Assembly: GCA_902767725.1 (NCBI GenBank)
Contig: CACXIM010000028.1
Coordinates: 1-36,321 of the forward strand
Source: an uncultured Bacteroidia bacterium
GTDB lineage: Bacteria; Bacteroidota; Bacteroidia; Bacteroidales; F082
Length of the DNA: 36,321 nucleotides
Direction of reading: 5' to 3'
Shown in pieces: positions 7,202 to 14,432 of the stretch (the stretch's first letter is position 1; each line of letters starts with the position of its first letter). Below the pieces are notes generated by a model. The model ran no database searches, had not been told where the DNA came from, and saw only the letters and a program-made list of their open reading frames with translations. The translations under genes and the position numbers were made by a program.

Positions 7202-8476
7202 ATGTTACAAGAGAAAGGTAATGAAATAGCGAATGCTCTATCTTCAGCTTTGTTTAATTTCAATCACACTCTTTTGGTTGAGAACAAGAAGAATGATGAA
7301 GAAGAATTGAAAACGGCACTTAAGTACTTTGTGGCTGAATGGTTCTTCGATTGGGTGGATCATTATGCTAAAATTCATCCAACGTGCAATAATTCCTCTT
7401 CGTATTCAGACTATCTTTCTGTATTTCAAAAACTAAAAAGGAAAAGCTGCTCACTTTTCACAATTTCAGAAACAAAAAACAGGAAGCTTTTGTTTGTCCA
7501 TGAGAAGCCAGGAATTATCCTTTCATTATATAGAAGGGGTAAGGTTGGTGTTGTCCAGATGCTTGAAGGAAATCATTGGGGCGCGATTGCATGTAGTAGG
7601 GTGAGCGAATTGCACTTGTCTGCCCACCAGCTTTATAAGGTGTTTTCAAAAATTGAGATAATATTTGAAAAACGAAGAAAGATCTTGGCAGACTCCGATT
7701 TCAAATTGACCCTACCCATTTCTTTACAATCGCAACTAATCAGGGCTAGGCTGGGTAAAATCAGACGTAATAGTGCATTTTTTAATATTCAATCCGTCTA
7801 TGTCATAGACTACAGGCTGCAAATGGATGATAACCATGAGTTTGGTGTTGCATCCATCACGGACTGCTTTGATTTTGATCATAAAGGAATAAAGAAGTTC
7901 CATAAAATCATTAGGAAAGCATATTCGGCAATAAAGTCAGTAACTGACATGCTTCCTGCCCAAGTTGATTTCACCTGTTCGTATAATACTGAGTTCAGCG
8001 CGACCTTTATTGAGGAAACTGAGTTGTTGGATGACCATCTTAGATTAAGTATGGTTATGGAACGTATGAAAGAAGAAATTGACAAGGGTAACAAGAATAT
8101 CTGTGACGAAAATTACGCTGTGTTACTAAAAGCTGCCGAGTTGGAAGGTCGATTGACCATTGAAGCATTCAAAAAACAATATGAAGAAGGCTGGAGTAAA
8201 AGGGGACAAAGGGTAAAAGAAGCAATGTCGTATATGGGTGATTATTGTGGTCAGATCATCGTCGAGCCTAAATGGGATAGCATAATCATTTATTTGCTTC
8301 CAAAGAGAATCTGGGGGGAAAGGGAATGCCGTCTGTGCATTCCTTATTTTTCAGACCTGTACTTCTTGACTAACATCCTGTTTTTTTTGGACAAAGCAGC
8401 GCAACTAAAGGAATTATTTGATCAAAACGATGATAGGCAAATGGCAGCGGGTCTTTTGTCGAAAAAAGAATACTAA
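7202..8476 (+). CDS. Unrecognised 424-residue protein, first of an overlapping trio
   Basis: It starts MLQEKGNEIANALSSAL at the ATG at 7202; a TTG at 7193 is also in frame but less likely. The protein is alpha/beta with no membrane span or signal peptide. An aromatic-rich N-terminal helix bundle (LKYFVAEWFFDWVDHYAKI) precedes a central region with KKFHKIIRKAYSAI and a C-terminal hydrophobic stretch (YLLPKRIWG...YFSDLYFLTNILFFLD). Codon and base use is visibly more A/T-rich than in neighbours such as rmuC. Its stop overlaps the next start (TAATG). Overlapping stops suggest that it and the next two genes act together; no function can be assigned. Confidence 0.75.
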   Translation: MLQEKGNEIANALSSALFNFNHTLLVENKKNDEEELKTALKYFVAEWFFDWVDHYAKIHPTCNNSSSYSDYLSVFQKLKRKSCSLFTISETKNRKLLFVHEKPGIILSLYRRGKVGVVQMLEGNHWGAIACSRVSELHLSAHQLYKVFSKIEIIFEKRRKILADSDFKLTLPISLQSQLIRARLGKIRRNSAFFNIQSVYVIDYRLQMDDNHEFGVASITDCFDFDHKGIKKFHKIIRKAYSAIKSVTDMLPAQVDFTCSYNTEFSATFIEETELLDDHLRLSMVMERMKEEIDKGNKNICDENYAVLLKAAELEGRLTIEAFKKQYEEGWSKRGQRVKEAMSYMGDYCGQIIVEPKWDSIIIYLLPKRIWGERECRLCIPYFSDLYFLTNILFFLDKAAQLKELFDQNDDRQMAAGLLSKKEY

Positions 8477-9249
8477 TGTCAAGTATCATGAAACTGTTGG
8501 AATTGCAAAAGCGAAAATCAGAGGGCATTGATGAAATACACCCTTTGAAGGCACAGCCATTTGAGCGACAGCGTGAAGCGTTGCTTCGGATTGAGCAACA
8601 GGTGAGGGATTTGGTGGGGCTAGACCCCTTATTTCCTCGAAATGTGGAGGATAACGCGATGGATCTGAAGGTGCTTCTGTACAAGCGTTTCTTCCTGTTG
8701 GGCTGGATGCTCAAGGCATCGCCAGAGGAATATGAGCGAATGCGAATTGTTAACCAACTCCTTTTTGACAAAATGGCTCAACTAAAGGAGGCCGTGGGAA
8801 GAACTTGCAGAAGGTTGCATGACATGCCGAAGGACGACTTTGTTGACGACATCGAGGTGTGCGGGAATCTTTTCTATAGCTACAACGATGAACAATCAGT
8901 GTTGCCGATGGAGTGCGATGATGAATATGGTAGTGATTACAAGCTGATGATGTCTGTGAACGATGCGATTCAACACAGAAGAGGCATGTTTGGCAGTAAG
9001 GGAGTGGAGTATTATTACAGATATGACCAGGAAGATACCTTCTATGAACTAGACAATGGCGAATCATGGGGGCATAAATTTGGACCGGCACCGCATTTTG
9101 AGGGGATTTGTGTCTGTCATACCGCAAGTGCTTTCGTCGAACAATTTAAATATCCGATCTTTGACCTACTTCGTATGAACGATTTTTGGACAGAGATTCA
9201 TGTTGTGTTTCAGAACTTTGATTACATCAAAAAACACATGGATTTATGA
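8476..9249 (+). CDS. Unrecognised 257-residue protein, second of the trio
   Basis: The start overlaps the previous stop by one base and its own stop overlaps the next start by four bases (ATGA), so translational coupling is likely. The N-terminal half is helical (KLLELQKRKSEGIDEI, QREALLRIEQQVRDLVGL), with a helical LYKRFFLLGWMLKA segment. The C-terminal half is rich in Asp, Tyr and Phe and probably beta (YYYRYDQEDTFYELDNGESW, FWTEIHVVFQNFDYI). I see no known motif. Its place between the 424-residue protein and a DUF4919-like protein is the only hint of function. Confidence 0.75.
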   Translation: MSSIMKLLELQKRKSEGIDEIHPLKAQPFERQREALLRIEQQVRDLVGLDPLFPRNVEDNAMDLKVLLYKRFFLLGWMLKASPEEYERMRIVNQLLFDKMAQLKEAVGRTCRRLHDMPKDDFVDDIEVCGNLFYSYNDEQSVLPMECDDEYGSDYKLMMSVNDAIQHRRGMFGSKGVEYYYRYDQEDTFYELDNGESWGHKFGPAPHFEGICVCHTASAFVEQFKYPIFDLLRMNDFWTEIHVVFQNFDYIKKHMDL

Positions 9250-9782
9250 ATATCGACTACCCAAGAAAAGTAAACTACTCAGAGTACGAACATTCCTTCA
9301 GTGCTGACTTGCTGAAGGAATTTGAAGAAGGCGGGCGCAAGCTTCGCAATTTTGATACGGAGAAGGTGAGAAGCTTGATCTATGGGTACACCTTTACGGA
9401 GGATTATGCGAAAGGTATTATTCCTGATACCCTAAGCATGGATTACTGGAGGGGAAAAGTTACCAATTCTAATTATTTGAAGCCCAACAAAAACATTGTT
9501 GAAAGGCTCTCAGACCGTTCGCTTAATGAAGTTGTAGGTCAAGGAGGTTTGATAGAGGAAGCTTTAATGAGTACGGGCGATGGCACTATAGAGAATCCGT
9601 ATTGCGTGATTTGTGTGGAACACGAATACGAGATATTGAAGAGCTTAAGTCCAGTTATAACAATTAAAAGGCAGACTTTTCTTCTAGGTTACATCGATTG
9701 CTTCGAGTGTGAAGAGTATGGCGTTGCTCATGTCGAATATTTTGATATCAGCCGTTGGTTTGAGAGAGTCAAGTTGTTTTAA
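9246..9782 (+). CDS. DUF4919-like protein (paralogue 2)
   Basis: A 178-residue paralogue of 4565-5092, sharing MN-DYP-KVNY, NFDTE, LIYGYTFTEDYAKGIIPD, NPYCVICVEHEYE, GYIDCFECEE and SRWFER. Unlike paralogue 1 it has no promoter of its own: its ATG overlaps the preceding stop, so it is the third gene of a coupled trio. Base composition is more A/T-rich than in paralogue 1. DUF4919 proteins have no established function. Two copies in such different contexts suggest recruitment of the domain into an operon, or one copy breaking away. Confidence 0.7.
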   Translation: MNIDYPRKVNYSEYEHSFSADLLKEFEEGGRKLRNFDTEKVRSLIYGYTFTEDYAKGIIPDTLSMDYWRGKVTNSNYLKPNKNIVERLSDRSLNEVVGQGGLIEEALMSTGDGTIENPYCVICVEHEYEILKSLSPVITIKRQTFLLGYIDCFECEEYGVAHVEYFDISRWFERVKLF

Positions 9783-9805
9783 TTACTTATGAACATGGTA
9801 ATTCT

Positions 9806-10243
9806 ATGATTGCGAACCAAAAAACAATGGTTGATACTTTTTGGGATTGTAATGAAAAGTACTTTGGCAATTCGTTACCAACACCCTGGTTTGAAACGGT
9901 TAATAGTATTAATGTCATAGGTAAATTTGAATATCATAAAAACAAAAGAAACAGCAAGAAGCCGATTAGAGATCAGGTGATAAAAATGTCTGATTGTTTT
10001 GATTATCCAGAGAAAGATTTTATTGAAACCATGGTTCACGAAATGATTCACTATTACATTGCATGGAACAGAATTAAGGTTATTAGGTCTCATGGACGGG
10101 TGTTTATGCGAATGGCCAATGAGATGAAAGAAAAATATGGTTTGAACGTAACCAAGAAAATAGATGCATCCTCATTTAAACTGACCGAGAATGCACCTAA
10201 GCTTGTTAAAAGAAAAAGATTATTTGGTTTTTTATTTCATTAA
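9806..10243 (+). CDS. SprT-like zinc metalloprotease
   Basis: A 145-residue protein with the SprT-like signature: HEMIH at 78-82, then a third ligand candidate His96 in SHGRVF within R-x-H-G-x-x-F-x-x-M. An N-terminal helix (DTFWDCNEKYFGNSLP) is typical of the family, whose Bacteroidota members are often about 150-200 residues. Eukaryotic SPRTN/Wss1 relatives cut DNA-protein crosslinks; bacterial SprT-like proteins are largely uncharacterised. The usual C-terminal zinc ribbon is missing, but a separate zinc-ribbon protein is encoded at 10736-11143. It starts 23 bp after the DUF4919-like gene and is very A/T-rich. Confidence 0.85.
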   Translation: MIANQKTMVDTFWDCNEKYFGNSLPTPWFETVNSINVIGKFEYHKNKRNSKKPIRDQVIKMSDCFDYPEKDFIETMVHEMIHYYIAWNRIKVIRSHGRVFMRMANEMKEKYGLNVTKKIDASSFKLTENAPKLVKRKRLFGFLFH

Positions 10244-10275
10244 ATAAGCAGTTTATAAAAGATGAAGAATTACGT

Positions 10276-10362
10276 TTGAGAGCCTTTGACGCGCTCTTGT
10301 GGCGGTACCATAAGTTGTACGTCAAGCAGTGTGCCTACGGCGGTATTGATGATGGCGAATAA
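10276..10362 (+). CDS. Possible very small protein or gene remnant without ATG
   Basis: In the 152-bp gap between two genes one frame reads, from a TTG at 10276, RAFDALLWRYHKLYVKQCAYGG and then IDDGE before a stop at 10360-10362. It has a protein-like amphipathic composition (Trp, Tyr, Cys) and is open further upstream, but there is no ATG. It may be a small protein with a TTG start, or the tail of a decayed gene. Weak evidence. Confidence 0.3.
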   Translation: MRAFDALLWRYHKLYVKQCAYGGIDDGE

Positions 10363-10395
10363 GGCAGATTTTGAACATTAAAAACATAAGGTAAA

Positions 10396-10728
10396 ATGAA
10401 AGAAACGAAAACATTAGATTACAAGCTGGTTAACGAAGCCTTTGAGAGAGAGGGCTGGGTGATGTACCACCAATTCATGGCTGGTAACAGGTATGAAAAG
10501 GGAAATGACATTGTTACATGGTATTTTGGACGTTTCATGTTGAACGGCAAAAGTGTCAGTGAAGAATTTATTTGTGAAATGCTTCACATGGACAGTCGTA
10601 TGATTCAGGTGAGTGGTGCCGTTGCACCGCATTCTCTTTTTTCCAATTACGGACAGGCTTTCCTTGCAGGTGTGAGATGGGCTGACGAGAACCCGGTCAA
10701 CAAACAAGAACAAGAATCTGAAAAATAA
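10396..10728 (+). CDS. Small unrecognised protein
   Basis: A 110-residue soluble protein starting MKETKTLDYKLVNEAFE and ending in a charged tail. The C-terminal motif FLAGVRWADENP resembles a phrase common in small Bacteroidota and phage hypothetical proteins (F-x-x-G-x-x-W-A-x-x-x-P). No catalytic residues can be named. It is followed after 7 bp by the zinc-ribbon gene and is probably cotranscribed with it. Confidence 0.65.
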   Translation: MKETKTLDYKLVNEAFEREGWVMYHQFMAGNRYEKGNDIVTWYFGRFMLNGKSVSEEFICEMLHMDSRMIQVSGAVAPHSLFSNYGQAFLAGVRWADENPVNKQEQESEK

Positions 10729-10735
10729 CAATGGC

Positions 10736-11143
10736 ATGAACGAGATAAGCACCTTTTTTGCATTGCATGAGAACATGAAGACTGTTTTGGAAAAGCCTTC
10801 GCTCTTCGCTGAAAAAATCACTCGTTTTTCTGCTGGAGGGTTGGGAGCTTGCGCCTATTCGGATGATATTACTGTCAGTGAACTTGCCAGGTGTTGGCAG
10901 CATGAGGAATACCATATCAAATGTCCGCACTGCGGGGCAGAGGCGTATATTACCCAATGGGCTGGAAAAGTGGGCAGTGGTGGTTATTGGGAAATCAAGG
11001 CGTATTGCCCTCATTGCGGAAAGGAGTACCGTTATGATATGTACGCAGCCGGTAATGCTTGTAGAGCTCATTGGACGGCATTGAGGAAAATTCTGCAAGA
11101 AGAAAGGGAGGCGATTAAGGATATGGTTGAAAAATCGATTTGA
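10736..11143 (+). CDS. Zinc-ribbon protein
   Basis: A 135-residue protein with two CPHC knuckles (IKCPHCGAEAY and AYCPHCGKEYR) about 27 residues apart, the layout of a zinc ribbon. An N-terminal helix and a C-terminal charged helix (LRKILQEEREAIKDMVEKS) flank it. A nucleic-acid or protein interaction role is likely, but the partner is unknown. The ATG at 10736 is used because an ATG 5 bp earlier meets a stop at once. It might complement the SprT-like protein, which lacks such a ribbon. Confidence 0.7.
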   Translation: MNEISTFFALHENMKTVLEKPSLFAEKITRFSAGGLGACAYSDDITVSELARCWQHEEYHIKCPHCGAEAYITQWAGKVGSGGYWEIKAYCPHCGKEYRYDMYAAGNACRAHWTALRKILQEEREAIKDMVEKSI

Positions 11144-11219
11144 ATTTTCTATATTCAATTACAACGAGGCAATAGTCTCTCTGTTTCTTCCGTTGACACA
11201 TTAACTAATTCTATATTTC

Positions 11220-12629
11220 ATGATTATTAACCTTACCACCATCATCATTGCCCTTGTGGGCATCGTTTTAGGCGCTGTCATTACCGGCCTTATCTTCAAC
11301 AGCAAGAACAGCACCGTAAAAGCCAACTTGGAAAGTGCTAACCATCTGTTGGAAGAAACCAAACGTCAATCGCAGACCGACCTGCAAGAAGCCAAGGACA
11401 ATTATGAGCAGCGATTGGCTGACATGAAAGCCGACGAACAACGTCACTACGAGTCGGCTTTGGAAGCCAAAGACAAAGCCAACGAAGAGGCCATGAAAAC
11501 CCTCAAAGCGCATTATGAAGAAGCCGTGAAAGACCAGCAGGAACGCTTCGACTCCACCATGTCGCGCATCGTCACAGAGAACAAAGCCGCCACAGAGGAC
11601 TTGCTAAAAGCTCGGCAGAAAGAATTTGCCGAAAGCAGCAGCACCAACATTGGACAGATTGTCAACCCTTTGAAGGAGACCATCGCCAAAATGGAAGAAG
11701 CCATGCAGAAATCCTCAAAGGAAGCGGTGTCCATCAACAGTGCCATGCAGGAGAACCTGAAGCAAATGCTGGAGCAAAGCAAGGCAACTCAATCCACTAC
11801 TGAGGAGCTGACCAAAGCCTTCAAGCACCAAAGCAAGGTGCAGGGCGACTGGGGCGAGACGGTGCTCACCGAGTTGCTCACCTCACAAGGGCTTACCGAA
11901 GGTGTGCAGTTTGACACACAAGCCACCATTCGCAATGCAAAGGGCGAAACCATCAAGAGCGAGGACGGAAACATCATGCGTCCCGACGTCATCCTTCACC
12001 TCGACCAGAAACGAGAGGTAATCATCGACTCCAAGGTCTCACTGACTGCATTCTTCGACTTTGTCAATGCAGAAAACGAGTCGGAACGCCAGCAGTATCT
12101 GAAAGCCCACATCGAGAGCTTGCAGAAGCATGTGAAGGAGCTTGCCAAGAAGGACTATTCGTCATATATCCAGGCGCCAAAGGTAAGAATGGACTATGTC
12201 ATCATGTTTGTCCCTCACACTGGTGCCTTATGGACTGCGCTCAACGAACAGCCTGATTTATGGCGCAAAGCCATGGAGCAGAACGTCTTCATCGCCGACG
12301 AGCAGTCGCTCTATGCCGCATTGAAAATCATCAACATGACTTGGACGCAAATCAAACAGGCGCAGAACCATGAGGAAGTCTATAAACTGGCTAACGAAAT
12401 GGTTGAACGCGTAGGACAGTTTGTGAAAAAGTATGAGGATATTGGTGACGCCCTTAATAAGGCGCAAAAGGCATACGAAGGTGGCAAGGCGAAGCTTGAG
12501 GACCACGGCCAAAGCATCGTAATGTCGGCCAACAAGCTGATCAAGCTTGGTGCCAAAAACAGCAAGAATCCTCTCCCTTCCATGACTGACATCGACGAGG
12601 TGGAAGGTGTGGAATTGATTGAAAACTGA
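11220..12629 (+). CDS. rmuC: DNA recombination protein RmuC
   Basis: A 469-residue protein with an N-terminal membrane anchor (residues about 3-26), a long coiled coil (about 35-140) and the RmuC nuclease-like domain (about 190-430). That domain carries the family blocks QGDWGETVLTELL, RPDVILHLDQKREVIIDSKVSL and DYVIMFVPHTGALW. The D-x-x-x followed by E-V-I-I-D-S-K arrangement is the PD-(D/E)XK-like active site. RmuC limits inversions at short inverted repeats in Escherichia coli, which is notable in a window so full of palindromes. It has its own leader; the next gene is separated by a large palindromic element. Confidence 0.95.
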   Translation: MIINLTTIIIALVGIVLGAVITGLIFNSKNSTVKANLESANHLLEETKRQSQTDLQEAKDNYEQRLADMKADEQRHYESALEAKDKANEEAMKTLKAHYEEAVKDQQERFDSTMSRIVTENKAATEDLLKARQKEFAESSSTNIGQIVNPLKETIAKMEEAMQKSSKEAVSINSAMQENLKQMLEQSKATQSTTEELTKAFKHQSKVQGDWGETVLTELLTSQGLTEGVQFDTQATIRNAKGETIKSEDGNIMRPDVILHLDQKREVIIDSKVSLTAFFDFVNAENESERQQYLKAHIESLQKHVKELAKKDYSSYIQAPKVRMDYVIMFVPHTGALWTALNEQPDLWRKAMEQNVFIADEQSLYAALKIINMTWTQIKQAQNHEEVYKLANEMVERVGQFVKKYEDIGDALNKAQKAYEGGKAKLEDHGQSIVMSANKLIKLGAKNSKNPLPSMTDIDEVEGVELIEN

Positions 12630-12639
12630 ATCCATGCTG

Positions 12640-12834
12640 ACTGCGAGACTAAGGGACTATGACTTGTGACTATGACTATGACCTAGCATGGCTGTTAGCT
12701 ATTAGCAATTAGCCTTTAGCTAACGTGCTACTAAGCTAATAGCTAACGGCTAGAAGTTAACAGCCTATCCGAAACGGTCATAGTCATCGTCATTGGCCAT
12801 AGTCAAAAAGTCCCGAAGTCCCGCGTCCCGAAGT
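12640..12834. repeat. Nested mosaic palindrome before the gene at 12885
   Basis: The outer arms are 12640-12686 (GACT, GGGACTATGACTTGTGACTATGAC words) and 12777-12834 (GGTCATAGTCAT, GGCCATAGTC, AGTCCCGAAGTC). Inside, the perfect 12-bp arms GTTAGCTATTAG (12694-12705) and CTAATAGCTAAC (12736-12747) and an outer GGCTGTTA/TAACAGCC pair form a second hairpin. Same family as 5300-5461 and 21949-22059. It fills most of the 255-bp gap between rmuC and the next gene. Confidence 0.7.
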
Positions 12835-12884
12835 CAAAAGATATAGCAGTTTAATTCTGAATAGTTACTTAATAATTAACGATA

Positions 12885-13331
12885 ATGAAACCAGAAAACA
12901 GTCTCACATCATTCGAAGATCAAACCCCTAAGGAGTTGGTAAACGGTAGTTTTTATTCCATGGCGAAAGAATCGCTTTCCATTCAATGTTGGAACAAGGA
13001 AGGCAACCGCATGGTAATGTATATCGCTCTTGCAAAAGAAAGCCCCAGCATCCACATTCCCCAATTGGAGCACAAGGAAAAAGGAGGCCGGGTGTTGATG
13101 TTCTATGCCCATCCCGATTTGATCCCAACCAGCGAAAACGGCTACACAGACAGACTGTTGCCCCTACTTAATGATGTCATTTCGCGCATCACGAATGGGT
13201 GCGACGAAGAGGGTGAACGCCTTTTCGATTATTTTTGGTTTGACGTGAATGACTTCAGTTCCGTTGAAATCATCCGAAGAGTGGGATTCACGAAGGCTTG
13301 TGACAAGATTGTTTACAAAACAATTAGATGA
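12885..13331 (+). CDS. Unrecognised 148-residue protein
   Basis: A soluble protein starting MKPENSLTSFEDQTPKELV. Strands such as RMVMYIALAKESPSIHI and GRVLMFYAHPDLIP suggest an alpha/beta fold; DYFWFDVNDFSSVEIIRRVGF near the C-terminus is acidic and aromatic. No family is recognised. The promoter leader (TAATTCTG -7-like box at 12852-12859, then TTACTTAATAATTAAC) is almost the same as that of the gene at 5512, which suggests coregulation. The gene is followed by a T-rich hairpin. Confidence 0.65.
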   Translation: MKPENSLTSFEDQTPKELVNGSFYSMAKESLSIQCWNKEGNRMVMYIALAKESPSIHIPQLEHKEKGGRVLMFYAHPDLIPTSENGYTDRLLPLLNDVISRITNGCDEEGERLFDYFWFDVNDFSSVEIIRRVGFTKACDKIVYKTIR

Positions 13332-13437
13332 ACTTTCGTTTTGTGGAGGCACGACTTGTTGCTTGATTGCATTTGTGACGAATACGAATAGATGCGGAGT
13401 AACTTTTTTCGTTGATTCACACAATCATTAGAGTTTT

Positions 13438-13490
13438 CATGGCGCTGGAAAATTTTTTTCATCAGCCATGAAATTTTTTTCTGTTTTTTT
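13438..13490 (+). terminator. Hairpin with T-run after the gene at 12885
   Basis: CATGGC (13438-13443) pairs with GCCATG (13465-13470) and is followed by AAATTTTTTTCTGTTTTTTTTATCC. A T-rich tail after a hairpin is consistent with intrinsic termination. The rest of 13332-13643 is strongly A/T-rich and includes the palindrome GTGTTAACAC (13551-13560). The promoter of the sigma-like gene must lie here, but no clear TAnnTTTG box was found. Confidence 0.45.
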
Positions 13491-13643
13491 TATCCATTTG
13501 TTTTTCAATTGATTAAGCTTTTTTTGATTCGAAAAAAGTGCAAAAAAACCGTGTTAACACGATTGAATGATTGATTATGATTTCATATATTACAAGCATC
13601 AAAATTGAAACACATCAATTATTCACTTATAAATCATAGACTT

Positions 13644-14225
13644 ATGGCAAAAAACATCTTCACCGCTGAAAACCTGAAACTCGTGAGCAAACTTGCAAAT
13701 GAAAGAGCCGGCTACCGCAAAGACTTGCGTGACGACTTGTTCCAAGAGGGCTGTCTGGCACTGGTTAATGCCGTCGAATCCTACAATCCCCAACTGGGCG
13801 TGCCTTTCTTGGGCTATGCCTACTTTGTTCTTAGCCACGCCATGTCAAAGGCTGCGAGGAATATCAATCAGGTGCTGTCAGTCTCGTTGGAAGAGGAGTT
13901 CGACACCTGTCCCATCATCCCGATTGACGGTGACGACGACTATCCGCAAAGAGATATTTGCGATTGCGAACACCCGACGCCCTACGAAAGATATGAGTCG
14001 GCGAATACCCGTGCGGCGGTAAGAAAGCTTGTCAAGCAGTTGCCCGACAAAGAGTATAAAGCCGTGACTTTACTCTTTGGCTTCGACGGACTTTATGAGC
14101 GTTCGCTTGAATGTATTGGTGAAGAATTAGGGTGCTCTATTGAAGGTGCCAGAAAAGCTTGCAACAGAGGAATGAAAAAAATGAATGCCTGGCTGAGCCG
14201 TCCCGATTATAGCCTCTGCGCTTAA
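13644..14225 (+). CDS. Small sigma-70-family factor
   Basis: A 193-residue protein (frame open back to 13605; the ATG at 13644, MAKNIFTAENLK, is preferred). Residues about 20-75 are sigma region 2 (DDLFQEGCLALVNAVESYNPQLGVPFLGYAYFVLSHAM); residues about 128-185 are region 4 (LPDKEYKAVTLLFGFDG...CIGEELGCSIEGARKACNRGMKKM). The acidic linker DGDDDYPQRDICDCEHPTP is unlike ECF factors. The region 2 wording (FQEG, YNP--GVPF--YA) is closer to sigma-70/phage-type factors. It may direct transcription of the neighbouring accessory genes. Lone sigma-like genes without an anti-sigma partner are common in such islands. Confidence 0.8.
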   Translation: MAKNIFTAENLKLVSKLANERAGYRKDLRDDLFQEGCLALVNAVESYNPQLGVPFLGYAYFVLSHAMSKAARNINQVLSVSLEEEFDTCPIIPIDGDDDYPQRDICDCEHPTPYERYESANTRAAVRKLVKQLPDKEYKAVTLLFGFDGLYERSLECIGEELGCSIEGARKACNRGMKKMNAWLSRPDYSLCA

Positions 14226-14239
14226 AAAAATGAAACGCT

Positions 14240-14392
14240 GGTTGAAAAATCCAATTGAAGAAGCTAATAGTAAGTAGTTGCTTACCATGAGTTGTGAAAT
14301 CTCTTGACACGGGACGCGGGACTTCGGGACTCGGGCCCTTCGACAGGCTCAGGGACCCGTCTCGCGTCCCGTAGTCCCACAGTCTCGCGTCT
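14240..14392. repeat. Leader element A: 14-bp stem hairpin before the AAA+ gene
   Basis: The arm 14309-14322 pairs with 14359-14372 over 14 bp with a single G-T pair. Inside lie GGGC/CCC and CCCT/AGGG pairs around a CCTTCGACAGGCTCAGG core (within 14335-14354). The segment aligns, without large gaps, with 16160-16325 before the esterase-LRR gene: shared GGTTGAAAAATCCAA (14240-14254), GTAAGTAG, AATCTCTTGACA, the core, and GTCCCACAGTCTCGCGTC. Confidence 0.7.
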
Positions 14393-14432
14393 TAAAAAAA
14401 CATTCCGATAACCCTTCAAAAACAATATCACT

